DNA of 64,000 nucleotides from Flagellimonas abyssi (GCF_019457905.1 NZ_JAHZSV010000015.1:62001-126000); one strand, 5' to 3'. Shown: positions 36,654 to 45,141, numbered from the stretch's first letter. Notes: generated by a model not told the origin, from the letters alone. Numbers and translations are program-made.

Positions 36654-37523
36654 CTACCATTCCAATGTCGAATAATGCTCCTTCAGGTACTTTTTCACCT
36701 CCACAATGTCATTTTTGGCCGTAAGGTCAGGGACATGTTCGGCCATGGGTATCCCTTTCATGTCACCAGAAAACTTCCCGAGCATGCCCAATAAGGCGGT
36801 CGAAAGTTCCTTTTCCAGTCGTACTGGATGTACCGGACAGTGCTTTAGGTAAGGAAAAAGTTTTTTCCCATCAAAGGTGAATATGTTCATACTGACCCTA
36901 AGTTTACCTTTGGTATCCCTATATTTTCCTACCTCATCCAACTTGGGCTTTTCAATAATATCGATCAGATTGTTCCAATCATCCATTTTGACCAGGGCAA
37001 AGCGTGAAATTCTTTCTGAATCGAATTCCAGGGCATCACGATCATATGTAATCAAGGCCTGCGGTGATTCCGTGTTGCGCAAAAGGTCAAACGCTTCCAC
37101 AGAATAGAGATTGTCGCTATTGCATACAGTGAAACGCTTTTCCTGTAGTTCAGGATATTGTTCCATGGCCTGACAGAGTGCATCTGCGGTCCCGAAGGGC
37201 TTTTCCCTTTCTGATGGCACACGTTGGATGGCAAAGACCACCTCCAACCCATGAAACCCATTGCTTCCACCATAAAAATCACGAAACAATTCCCCTTGCT
37301 CCCCTATAACAATATAAATTTTTTCATAACCGGCACGTTTGGCATTATAAAGGACATAATCCAACATGGGACGTCCATTCCCTCCCAATCCTATCAAACC
37401 TTTGCTTCTTTCATTGGCCTGCTGGATTTCTTCAGCACTCAATATGGACTGGTTCGAGGCATTTTTCTTCATTCTGGATGAAGCTCCTCCGGCCAATACC
37501 ACCAAACTATTCAGTGAACTCAT
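36654..37523 (-). CDS. Sugar-1-phosphate nucleotidyltransferase-like protein
   Basis: This 289-residue NTP-transferase fold protein has an N-terminal signature LVVLAGGASSRMKK (7-20). The usual GxGTRL is altered to GGASSRM, a form closer to MobA/IspD-like loops. IGLGGNGRPMLDYVLYNAKRAG and CNSDNLYSV, the metal-binding Asp region, follow. It ends 9 bases after the GHMP kinase gene, so the two enzymes probably act in sequence: sugar to sugar-1-phosphate to NDP-sugar. The sugar is unknown; N-acetylhexosamines or fucose are possible from the context. Confidence 0.8.
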   Translation of the reverse strand: MSSLNSLVVLAGGASSRMKKNASNQSILSAEEIQQANERSKGLIGLGGNGRPMLDYVLYNAKRAGYEKIYIVIGEQGELFRDFYGGSNGFHGLEVVFAIQRVPSEREKPFGTADALCQAMEQYPELQEKRFTVCNSDNLYSVEAFDLLRNTESPQALITYDRDALEFDSERISRFALVKMDDWNNLIDIIEKPKLDEVGKYRDTKGKLRVSMNIFTFDGKKLFPYLKHCPVHPVRLEKELSTALLGMLGKFSGDMKGIPMAEHVPDLTAKNDIVEVKKYLKEHYSTLEW

Positions 37524-37532
37524 ATGTTATTT

Positions 37533-38648
37533 TTAATGGTACATTTCAATTATTCTGGATCCTGGGTCCACTTGGACCTGAAAAGCATCCTTGGCGCCTG
37601 CCGCTTTGATGGCGGCAATAACTTTGGCTTGTACAGTCTCGGGCGATAGGACAACAATGCTACCACCCCTCCCGGATCCCACAATCTTGGCCCCGTAAGC
37701 ACCCGCTTCAAGGGCGCTTTCTATCATATTGTCAATAAGGGGCAGGCTAATATTTAAAAAATCCCGTAGCACCAGATGATGCTCCAGCATCAAATCACCT
37801 ATTTTTTTTAAATCAAGCTCTGGTCTTCTAAACTCCAGTAGCGCACGTTGTGTAATACTATGGTTACGGATTGCGGCTACAAAATATACCTGCAATTCCT
37901 TCGGAACATAGGGCAAGTAAGTATCAATATCTTTTACATCCGCATTTCCCAAGTCGAAGTTCTTGACATATTTTTTCAGTGTCTTTACCGCCAATAGGGA
38001 CTTATCCTTTAATTCTCGGAGTACCCCGGAGGTATCCTTAGGAATGCCAGACTCCCCAACGATCAGACCAGGAATCAACCTTTCAAACGTTTCATGGTAT
38101 GGTTCCTTTCCTGTTTCAAGGTAAATGATATTACCCATAGCTATACTGAACTGATCCATTCTCCCCCCAGGTCTACCGTGATAGACCACCTCGGATTCAT
38201 AGGCCAACTGTGCAACCAAAGACCTGGTAACGGGAACATTGCAACCAAAGGCGGACAACAAAAATTCCACCCAAGCCACGACTAGGGCGCTGGAGCTTGA
38301 AGTTCCCGCATTAATGGGAATATTGCCTTTGATGACAATATCATATCCATAATCGGGGCAACAACCATAATCCTTCAGCAGATCGATGGCTGCCATAAAG
38401 AAATCCCCTTGTTCAATGACCGTGAGCTTCCTTTTAGGGTCTATGGTCCGTGTTTGGCGCATGTCTGGTTGATCAATAACCAAAAAACCAGTGGTATTCT
38501 TCCTAGCGACCAATGTAATATGCCTATCAATGGCACAGCTTATCACAGGAAGTTCCAAGTAATCTTGGTGGTCACCGAACAAACAAGTCCTCCCTGGGGT
38601 CTTGACCACAACTGTCTCCCTACCTGATAGGTTAGGCTTGCTATCCAT
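37533..38648 (-). CDS. GHMP-family sugar kinase (galactokinase-like)
   Basis: This 371-residue GHMP kinase has an N-terminal signature TPGRTCLFGDHQDYLELPVI (18-37); galactokinases read GRVNLIGEHTDY here. The phosphate loop is INAGTSSSSALVVAW near 111-125, HGRPGGRMDQF provides the expected active-site Asp, and the C-terminal Gly-rich motif is AYGAKIVGSGRGGSIVVL near 328-345. It probably phosphorylates a sugar at C1. It is the first gene of an operon whose promoter region holds a 30-bp palindrome shared with the divergent LacI-type regulator, so it is probably controlled by that regulator and its inducer. Confidence 0.85.
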   Translation of the reverse strand: MDSKPNLSGRETVVVKTPGRTCLFGDHQDYLELPVISCAIDRHITLVARKNTTGFLVIDQPDMRQTRTIDPKRKLTVIEQGDFFMAAIDLLKDYGCCPDYGYDIVIKGNIPINAGTSSSSALVVAWVEFLLSAFGCNVPVTRSLVAQLAYESEVVYHGRPGGRMDQFSIAMGNIIYLETGKEPYHETFERLIPGLIVGESGIPKDTSGVLRELKDKSLLAVKTLKKYVKNFDLGNADVKDIDTYLPYVPKELQVYFVAAIRNHSITQRALLEFRRPELDLKKIGDLMLEHHLVLRDFLNISLPLIDNMIESALEAGAYGAKIVGSGRGGSIVVLSPETVQAKVIAAIKAAGAKDAFQVQVDPGSRIIEMYH

Positions 38649-38732
38649 TATATCCCTTTGTTTTTAAAACTGTCACACATGGATTTGCTCGACATAATCC
38701 GTCGCAATATAATAAAAAATGTGTACGAACAC

Positions 38733-38762
38733 ACTATTAATGTTAACGTTAACATTAATAGT
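38733..38762. promoter_or_regulatory. Perfect 30-bp palindrome, operator for the LacI-type regulator
   Basis: ACTATTAATGTTAAC (38733-38747) is followed directly by its exact reverse complement (38748-38762). The centre AACGTT with flanking TGTTAACGTTAACA is a normal LacI-family operator with a central CG. It lies between the divergent GHMP kinase operon and the regulator gene, so it can control both. Confidence 0.8.
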
Positions 38763-38774
38763 ATTTATTTTAAA

Positions 38775-38782
38775 TATATTTG
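38775..38782 (+). promoter_or_regulatory. -7 element of the LacI-type regulator gene
   Basis: TATATTTG matches TAnnTTTG. The palindrome lies just upstream, over the -33 region. The element is only 5 bases from the GTG start at 38787, so the message may be almost leaderless. Confidence 0.45.
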
Positions 38783-38786
38783 TCTG

Positions 38787-39812
38787 GTGAAGAAAAAAAT
38801 TACCATTAAAGATATCGCTCGCCTAGCCGATGTTTCCATTGGAACAGTGGACAGGGTCATCCACAACCGGGGCAAAGTTTCACAAAAAGCTCATGATCGT
38901 GTTCATCAGGTCATGGAAGAACTGCAATATAAGCCCAACCCTTTGGCCAGAATACTAAAGAACAATACTGTATTCCGTATACAGATCTTAATACCCGATC
39001 CATCCTTAGACCCCTACTGGACCTCTTGCTCCGAGGGAATTGATGAAATTATTCAAGAGTTCGAGGCCTTTGACATCGACTTCAATGTTCACTACTTTGA
39101 CCCGTCCTTGCCGGAACAGTTTCTCAACAAGGGGTTCGAGGTCATGGCGAATAGCCCGGATGCCTTGCTATTTGTTCCGCTTTTCGAAACGGAAAGCACT
39201 ACCCTACTTAAGGAATTGAAAGATAGGGACATTGTGACGGGTACCTTCAACAGTCCCTTAAACAATGAAATGGGACAACATGTTGGACAGGATTTATTTG
39301 TCAGCGGGAGGGTAGCCGCCAAACTCATGTCAATTTTGCTCCCTGAATCCGCCTCGATTTTAATCGTTCATATCGATGAATCCCACAATGCGATACATAT
39401 CAAACAGAAAGAGGAAGGGTTCAGGTCATTTTTCAGGGAAAAGCGCCCATACCAAAAACTGACTGCTCTTTCCTTACGCTCAAATGAAGTACATAGCCGT
39501 TTGACATCGTTCATTAAGGAATCCGAGCCTTCGGGTTTTTTCGTCACCACATCCAAAACCTACCAAGTTGCAGAAGTCTTGGACCAAGAAGAGTGGAACT
39601 CAGCGCTTATAGGGTATGATCTTATCGAACGGAATATCGATTACCTGAAGAAGGACCAAATCAACTTCCTGATCCATCAAGCCCCAAAGCAACAGGCGTC
39701 ACTTTCCCTTCGATATATCATTGAAAGATTGCTTTTTGACAAAAAATTCCCCAACTCACAGTTGCTACCCATTGATATCATCAATTCGGAAAATGTGAAC
39801 AGCTATCTTTGA
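38787..39812 (+). CDS. LacI-family transcriptional regulator
   Basis: This 341-residue regulator has a LacI helix-turn-helix (ITIKDIARLADVSIGTVDRV, about 5-24) and the hinge helix region NPLARILKNN. A periplasmic-binding-protein-like effector domain (about 60-340) of the class that binds sugars follows (TGTFNSPLNNEMGQHVGQDL, SALIGYDLIERNIDYL). I chose the GTG at 38787: the frame is open further upstream, but that part covers the palindromic operator and reads as non-protein. The regulator is divergent from the GHMP kinase operon and convergent with the CBM9-like gene, overlapping its end by 10 bases. Its ligand is probably the sugar handled by the kinase operon. Confidence 0.9.
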   Translation: MKKKITIKDIARLADVSIGTVDRVIHNRGKVSQKAHDRVHQVMEELQYKPNPLARILKNNTVFRIQILIPDPSLDPYWTSCSEGIDEIIQEFEAFDIDFNVHYFDPSLPEQFLNKGFEVMANSPDALLFVPLFETESTTLLKELKDRDIVTGTFNSPLNNEMGQHVGQDLFVSGRVAAKLMSILLPESASILIVHIDESHNAIHIKQKEEGFRSFFREKRPYQKLTALSLRSNEVHSRLTSFIKESEPSGFFVTTSKTYQVAEVLDQEEWNSALIGYDLIERNIDYLKKDQINFLIHQAPKQQASLSLRYIIERLLFDKKFPNSQLLPIDIINSENVNSYL

Positions 39813-40450
39813 GCAGGCATTGCATCCAAAAATTGCAACCGACCAAAAGCACTGGGTACATGAAAGTCCGGCTCCCTGGTACCTGGATCGACCCAACTGA
39901 TCCAATCAAATATCTTAGGACCTTTACCCTTTTGTCCTCCTCCTTTGCAGTCGGCCCTGAATATTCCCATATAAATTCCGTTGTCATGGATTAGGTCCAA
40001 TGCATTCAAAGATGCTTTTCCGACCGACACCTCTATTTGATAACCATCCCCTGTCAATCTCGAATTCACTTCTAATTGATTCGACGGCCATCTCCAATCG
40101 TAATCAAAATTTCGATAGTGGGAAGCGGCATAATCAAGGACACGACCATAGGGGTCGAGTTCAAGACAATAATAGTTTTTCAAATCCAGATTGGCGGTAA
40201 AAAACAATTCCACCCGGTCAGAGTTGACAACTTCCAACTTATGATCGCGCAATCGTTCAACGTTCAAGGAAGTTTCCGAAACCTCAAAACGCGCATAAAG
40301 GCAATGGGAATCATGTTGTGCCATGAACCGTGTTTTCTGTATCGTACCTTGGCTCCATGGATTGATGAATGCTTCCAAGCGGGGAATAAGCTCCCAATTG
40401 ACTCTCCCTTCACCTTGATGGACGGTTTGATATACGGGATATTGTTTCAT
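39803..40450 (-). CDS. CBM9-like carbohydrate-binding family protein
   Basis: This 215-residue protein resembles the CBM9/DOMON-like beta-sandwich group (carbohydrate-binding family 9-like). It has WSQGTIQKTRFMAQHDSHCL, YARFEVSE, NSDRVELFFTANLDLKNYYCLELDPYGRVLDY, and a late DWISWVDPGTREPDFHVPSAFG, a motif common to this group. No signal peptide is apparent, which is unusual for a carbohydrate-binding protein; either it acts in the cytoplasm or the annotated start is not the whole story. It is the last gene of the long operon, 29 bases after the GH109 gene. Confidence 0.75.
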   Translation of the reverse strand: MKQYPVYQTVHQGEGRVNWELIPRLEAFINPWSQGTIQKTRFMAQHDSHCLYARFEVSETSLNVERLRDHKLEVVNSDRVELFFTANLDLKNYYCLELDPYGRVLDYAASHYRNFDYDWRWPSNQLEVNSRLTGDGYQIEVSVGKASLNALDLIHDNGIYMGIFRADCKGGGQKGKGPKIFDWISWVDPGTREPDFHVPSAFGRLQFLDAMPAQR

Positions 40451-40479
40451 CCTACCTTTTCAAAAGCATGTGATATGTT

Positions 40480-41838
40480 TCAATAGCTACCATTGTCCCA
40501 GTCAAATGGTTCTCGTTTAATCCATTGCCCTCTTGTGAAATCAGGAAAATCCTGGGGCTCTCCATTATTGGCTATGGATCTTTCGGACAAAGGTGTTACT
40601 GCGCTCCAGGCAGCGGCATCATAAACATCCAAAGGTGGAGCGATATTGGCCTTGGCACTTTCGACAAAGGCATTCATTACAAAAAAGTCCATACCACCAT
40701 GGCCTGCACCTAAGGCATATTCACCATACTTTTTCCAAAGGGGGTGATCGTACTGTTCCAGCCAAGGAGTTGCCTCATCCCATTGATGGGGTTCCGATTG
40801 TCCCTCAATATACATCCGATTACCATCCACTTCCCAAAGCCCTTTGGAGCCCTGCACCCTAAAGCCCAAAGAATATGGTCTAGGCAAATTACAGTCATGG
40901 GTAACGATTATTGTTTCGCCATTTGCCGTTTCCAAGGTAGAGGTGATTACATCCCCCTGTTTGAACTTGACCTTGGCATTGGGGTGGTCCGCCCCTCCAA
41001 CTTCCAGTATATAATTGTGCAAACCTATTCCTTTGGTGGCATGGGAGGTCATGGAAACCAATCTATTGCCACGATTGACATCGGCCATTGTGGCTATGGG
41101 ACCAAGTCCATGGGTTGGGTATACATCGGCATTTCTTTTTACCGAATGCGCCGTACGCCATTTGGATTCTGAAATTCCCCTATCTCCAAACTCAGCTCCC
41201 TTTCCGTAGGCAGTTTTTCCGTCATTGAACTTCACATGTCTAAGGTCATGCTGATAACCGCAGCGAAAGTGAACCAATTCACCAAAGACATCCTGCTTTA
41301 CCATATGTAGCACCGCCATGATATCACGACGATAATTCACATTTTCCAGAATCATCATATGGGTTCCCGTACGCTCGTGTGTATTTACCAAATCCCAACA
41401 CTCTTCAAGGGTATTGGCCGCAGAAACCTCGACTCCTGCATATTTTCCGGCCTCCATGGCATCAACGGTCATTCGGGTGTGCCAGAGCCATGGCGTTGAA
41501 ATGACCACAGCATCCAGGTCTTTTAATTCCAATAGATTGCGATAATCATATGGGTCCTTTCCAAACGATTTTGGTTTTTGTCTATTGGCCTTGGATATCA
41601 AATCCATCGCAACGCCGATTCGATTTTCATCGATATCACAAATAGCAGCAATATGGACATCGTCTCGCCTTAAAAGATTGGAAAGGTGATTGGTACCCCG
41701 AAGTCCAACACCGATCAAACCAATGTTGAGCTTATTTCCAATCGACCTATACATGGTACCATGGGCCAGTCCGGGGGCCAGCGCCACTGCTGTTCCAAAT
41801 ATGGAAGTGTTTTTTACAAATTTTCTTCTTGAGCTCAT
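40480..41838 (-). CDS. GH109-type (NAD-dependent) alpha-N-acetylgalactosaminidase-like protein, Tat-exported
   Basis: This 452-residue Gfo/Idh/MocA-fold protein has a twin-arginine signal (SSRRKFVKN at 2-10). The NAD-binding loop is LIGVGLRGTNHL (about 40-51). The GH109 signature YPTHGLGP (about 240) contains the Tyr and His of the family's catalytic site, and NRGNRLVSMTSHATKG and GHGGMDFFVM follow. GH109 enzymes use a tightly bound NAD to oxidise the sugar at C3 transiently, eliminate the aglycone, and reduce again; known members cleave alpha-GalNAc. This fits release of alpha-GalNAc from mucin-type glycans. It lies next to a second, non-GH109 Gfo/Idh/MocA gene with the same type of signal. 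Confidence 0.88.
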   Translation of the reverse strand: MSSRRKFVKNTSIFGTAVALAPGLAHGTMYRSIGNKLNIGLIGVGLRGTNHLSNLLRRDDVHIAAICDIDENRIGVAMDLISKANRQKPKSFGKDPYDYRNLLELKDLDAVVISTPWLWHTRMTVDAMEAGKYAGVEVSAANTLEECWDLVNTHERTGTHMMILENVNYRRDIMAVLHMVKQDVFGELVHFRCGYQHDLRHVKFNDGKTAYGKGAEFGDRGISESKWRTAHSVKRNADVYPTHGLGPIATMADVNRGNRLVSMTSHATKGIGLHNYILEVGGADHPNAKVKFKQGDVITSTLETANGETIIVTHDCNLPRPYSLGFRVQGSKGLWEVDGNRMYIEGQSEPHQWDEATPWLEQYDHPLWKKYGEYALGAGHGGMDFFVMNAFVESAKANIAPPLDVYDAAAWSAVTPLSERSIANNGEPQDFPDFTRGQWIKREPFDWDNGSY

Positions 41839-41875
41839 ATTAACTAAATTTTATATCAGTAAATCCTTGTCAGTA

Positions 41876-43216
41876 CTATAGCACTTTGGTCTGGCCTGGC
41901 ACCGGGACAGGGTAGTTGCCATTTTCATCTGGGCTTGTCGGTGTCGGAGAATCCCAGCTAAGTTCTTCTGGCATAAGTTGTAGATCGGATGCTAGGGCCT
42001 CGTCCCATCCGATGACTTTTCCACTGTAGGTGGCCATACGTCCCATTATCGCCGTCATAGTGCTTTTGGCTCCATTGTAAGCATCGTTGATCACCGTATT
42101 GTTCCGTATAGAAGCAAACAGTTCATTATGTTCCTGTTGGTAGGGGTTATGCCCTTTGGAGTTTCCTATGGACTGTATTTCCTCACCGTCAAGGTTATAG
42201 ATCTTTGCGACCCCTGCGTCATGGGTGTCCACCCTGCCATTGGTCAGCTGGAACGCCTCGCCCACTCGGTACATGGTGTTGGGCTGGTGCCTACATTGGC
42301 TTGCGATGACCGCTCCGCTGGGATAAGTGAACTCCACAAAATGATGGTCGAATATTTCTCCGTGATCGGGTCCTTTCCGTACCATGCGGCCGCCCATGCC
42401 CTGGGCAGATACAGGGTATTCCCCTATAAACCAGTTGGCTATATCGATATTGTGGATATGCTGCTCAAGAATATGATCACCGCAGACCCAATTGAAATAA
42501 TACCAATTTCTCATCTGATACTCCAGTTCGGACTGTCCCGGTTGTCGTTGACGCACCCATACACCGGAAGAGTTCCAATAGACCTGCCCCGACAGGATTT
42601 TGCCAAGGTCACCGCCTTTGATAAGTGAATTCACTTTGATGTAATTTTCCTGGTAATGGCGCTGTAGCCCGACAACGACATTCAATTTCTTTTGATCGGC
42701 CAACTTAGCAGTCTCAAATACCTTACGTATTCCGGGCGCGTCGGTGGCCACCGGTTTTTCCATAAAGACGTGTTTGTCATTTTCAATGGCATAGGCAAAG
42801 TGGTAGGGCCTAAAACCTGGGGGTGTGGTAAGAATTACAACATCGGCAAGGTCTATCGCCTCTTTAAAACCTTCAAAGCCAACAAATTTATGTTTATCCT
42901 TAACATTGATTTTTCCGGTATCCTTGTATTTGTCGTACAAATGGCCATAACTGGAGTTCAACTGGTCCTCAAAAAGATCTGCCATGGCGACCAATTGTAC
43001 ATGGTCATCGGCCTCAAGGGCTTGGTTGGCAGCACCTGTTCCACGACCTCCACAGCCCACTAGGGCGATCTTTAGCTTTTTCTCGTTGAACACATTGACC
43101 ATTCCATGGCCTCCCAGCGAGGGCAAGATCATCGCCCCTGATGCCATGGATGCATTTTTTATAAACTTTCTTCTCGACTTGTTATTTGTCCCATCCATAT
43201 TTTTCATGTTACGCAT
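41876..43216 (-). CDS. Gfo/Idh/MocA family oxidoreductase, Tat-exported
   Basis: This 446-residue NAD(P)-dependent oxidoreductase has a twin-arginine signal (KSRRKFIKN near 14-22). The Rossmann loop is LVGCGGRGTGAANQAL (about 53-68). The catalytic motif has the expected Lys (HVFMEKPVATDA), and the sugar-binding region has DHILEQHIHNIDIANW with the usual His. It differs from GH109 in having EKP, so it is a dehydrogenase-like member. Export by Tat means it is folded with its cofactor and works in the periplasm. With GH109 and a TIM-barrel protein in the same operon it may belong to an oxidative glycoside-cleaving pathway. Confidence 0.85.
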   Translation of the reverse strand: MRNMKNMDGTNNKSRRKFIKNASMASGAMILPSLGGHGMVNVFNEKKLKIALVGCGGRGTGAANQALEADDHVQLVAMADLFEDQLNSSYGHLYDKYKDTGKINVKDKHKFVGFEGFKEAIDLADVVILTTPPGFRPYHFAYAIENDKHVFMEKPVATDAPGIRKVFETAKLADQKKLNVVVGLQRHYQENYIKVNSLIKGGDLGKILSGQVYWNSSGVWVRQRQPGQSELEYQMRNWYYFNWVCGDHILEQHIHNIDIANWFIGEYPVSAQGMGGRMVRKGPDHGEIFDHHFVEFTYPSGAVIASQCRHQPNTMYRVGEAFQLTNGRVDTHDAGVAKIYNLDGEEIQSIGNSKGHNPYQQEHNELFASIRNNTVINDAYNGAKSTMTAIMGRMATYSGKVIGWDEALASDLQLMPEELSWDSPTPTSPDENGNYPVPVPGQTKVL

Positions 43217-43231
43217 ATGTTTTATTCTTAT

Positions 43232-44200
43232 TTAATTTTCCACCCAATACTCCTTGAGCTCATTCGGGTCCGGCAATTTTTTTGGACGCACCACCCTAAA
43301 CCCTACAAAACCGGCATCGGTGAACCACCATTTACTCCTTGGAAATTGTGGATCTCGTTGTTTCCAAATGGGATCGGAAGCCATTCTGGAGGCACTTCGC
43401 ATTCCTTCCGACCCATCCTTGAACGAACCTCCCCTCACGACCACTGGATACTCCTTGACCACTGGCTCAAAGGGAAGTCGGGTATCTTCATACCCATTTT
43501 CATGGTATTGGTCCAAGGTCCATTCCGCCACATTTCCGTACATGTCATATAACCCCCAAGGGTTGGGCTTCTTTCCCCCTACAGCATGGTAAGAACCTTC
43601 ACTGTTTTGCTTAAACCATGCATATGCTCCCAATTTTGCAGGGTCCGAACCAAAATGATAAGGTCCTTCGCTCCCTGCCCGTGCAGCATACTCCCATTCG
43701 GCCTCGGTCGGCAATCGATAAAACCGCCCAGTTACCGCAGACAGCCATTGACAAAAAGACGAAGCGGCCAGCTGAGTGACATTAACGGCTGGATAATTTG
43801 CATCCCGGCCCATTCCCAGGCTCATGTCCACATAAGGGGTCGTTGCTCCAGACACTGCGTCGGCCTTCAGTTGTATTTCGTTTGCCTTTGACCTATTTTC
43901 AAGATCGTCAATGGCTCTTTCGATAAACAGGTTATAAAGTTCCCAGGTTACTTCAAATTTTGACATCCAGAATCCTTCGACCTTAATTTCACGTATGGGC
44001 CCCTCGTCTGTATTTCTCCCTGGTTCTCCCTCTTCACTGCCCATATCAAATGTTCCTGAGGGAATCGTGATCATGTCCAATGAGACATCCACCCCGGGTA
44101 AATCTTGGGTATAGTCGGATTCCTGTTGCGCATGGGTATTACCAAATGTTACCATTAAGGCTAACAAAATATGGATCGTTCTAATTTTCATTAAGTTCAC
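43232..44200 (-). CDS. SUMF1/FGE-like domain protein, exported, without catalytic cysteines
   Basis: This 322-residue protein has a signal peptide (MNLMKIRTIHILLALMVTFGNTHA, then QQE) and a formylglycine-generating-enzyme (SUMF1) fold: IPSGTFDMGSEEGE, EVTWELYNLFI, YPAVNVTQLAASSFCQWLSA, YRLPTEAEWEYAARAG, NPWGLYDMYGNVAEWT, VVRGGSFKD and GFRVVR. True FGE enzymes carry catalytic cysteines after the RGGSW region. Here that stretch reads RGGSFKDGSEGMRSASRM with no Cys. It is therefore unlikely to mature the two sulfatases and is probably a structural or binding relative. It ends 15 bases before the Gfo/Idh/MocA gene. Confidence 0.88.
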   Translation of the reverse strand: MNLMKIRTIHILLALMVTFGNTHAQQESDYTQDLPGVDVSLDMITIPSGTFDMGSEEGEPGRNTDEGPIREIKVEGFWMSKFEVTWELYNLFIERAIDDLENRSKANEIQLKADAVSGATTPYVDMSLGMGRDANYPAVNVTQLAASSFCQWLSAVTGRFYRLPTEAEWEYAARAGSEGPYHFGSDPAKLGAYAWFKQNSEGSYHAVGGKKPNPWGLYDMYGNVAEWTLDQYHENGYEDTRLPFEPVVKEYPVVVRGGSFKDGSEGMRSASRMASDPIWKQRDPQFPRSKWWFTDAGFVGFRVVRPKKLPDPNELKEYWVEN

Positions 44201-44205
44201 AGTAT

Positions 44206-45141
44206 TTAAAATGAATCACTTGCTTTATAAGCGTCGATAACCGCCTGTTCACCGGCTTTGCCTTGTTCGGAATTGCCATGTTCCATTCCTACGATACCTT
44301 GATAGCCCTTGGAATGAATGTGCTTAAATACATTTAGATAATTAATCTCACCTGTTGTAGGCTCTTTTCGCCCTGGATTATCGCCTACCTGGAAATAGGC
44401 AATCTCTTCCCATGAAGCATCTATATTTGGGATTAAATTCCCTTCTTGGATCTGTTGATGATAGATGTCGAAAAGGATTTTGCATGATGGGCTGCCCACC
44501 GCTTTACATATTTCATAGGCTTGAGGGCTATCCGTAAGAAAAAGTCCTGGGTGGTCCCTAAAGTTTAGAGGCTCCAATACCATGGTTAAACCATGAGGTT
44601 CCAAAAGAGCGCTGGCCTGTTTAAGCGACTCTACAACATTGGCTGTTTGGTAGCCTTTTCTTAATCGAAGATCCACATGACCGGGCACTACGGTCATCCA
44701 TTTGGCATTCACCCGCTTGGCAACTTCGATAGATTCCCTGATTTCCTTCAGGAATTTTTCGCGGAGTGAAGTATCACCATTGGTTAGGTTGGGTTTGCTC
44801 CAAGAAATTTCGTGGGCAACAAAGACACCCATTTCCAAGCCACGTTTTTCCATAGTTGCGGCCATTTGTTTCTGAAGATCTAAGGAGCGGCCCTTCATAC
44901 CGTTGTCTTCAAAAGCGGTAAATCCCATGTCCGCCATAAAATTTAGTTGGTCGATGGGGTCGTCTCCTGCCAAAGCTTTGAACATGCCCAAATGAGGGGC
45001 ATATTTCAAATGGAATTGGCCCGGGACAACAGGCTCGCCGTTACCCGATTTTCCCGACTGGGCGAATATTCCTGTTACCCCTAGGCCCAAGGCCCCTGAG
45101 AACATTACATTATCCTTTACAAAATTTCTTCGATTCATCAT
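44206..45141 (-). CDS. Hydroxypyruvate isomerase-like TIM-barrel protein, Tat-exported
   Basis: This 311-residue xylose-isomerase-like TIM barrel (AP endonuclease 2 superfamily) begins with a twin-arginine signal (MMNRRNFVKDN). Conserved parts are MGFTAFEDNGMKGR near 71-84, the metal ligands MVLEPLNFRDHPG with Glu, KILFDIYHQQI with Asp/His, FQVGDNPGRKEPTTGEIN, and the last Glu in GIVGMEHGNS. Hyi enzymes isomerise small sugars, but periplasmic members beside Gfo/Idh/MocA proteins have been tied to 3-keto-glycoside chemistry, which fits this operon. It ends 5 bases before the SUMF1-like gene. Confidence 0.85.
   Translation of the reverse strand: MMNRRNFVKDNVMFSGALGLGVTGIFAQSGKSGNGEPVVPGQFHLKYAPHLGMFKALAGDDPIDQLNFMADMGFTAFEDNGMKGRSLDLQKQMAATMEKRGLEMGVFVAHEISWSKPNLTNGDTSLREKFLKEIRESIEVAKRVNAKWMTVVPGHVDLRLRKGYQTANVVESLKQASALLEPHGLTMVLEPLNFRDHPGLFLTDSPQAYEICKAVGSPSCKILFDIYHQQIQEGNLIPNIDASWEEIAYFQVGDNPGRKEPTTGEINYLNVFKHIHSKGYQGIVGMEHGNSEQGKAGEQAVIDAYKASDSF

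Noticed and set aside
38658-38786. Longer N-terminus for the LacI-type regulator
   Set aside because: The extra codons cover the 30-bp palindromic operator and -7 element and read as low-complexity sequence before the standard KKKITIKDIA start.
43232-44200. Formylglycine-generating enzyme for the two sulfatases
   Set aside because: It is exported and has no cysteines in the active-site region; the sulfatases with CAPSR motifs are probably matured by a radical enzyme encoded elsewhere.
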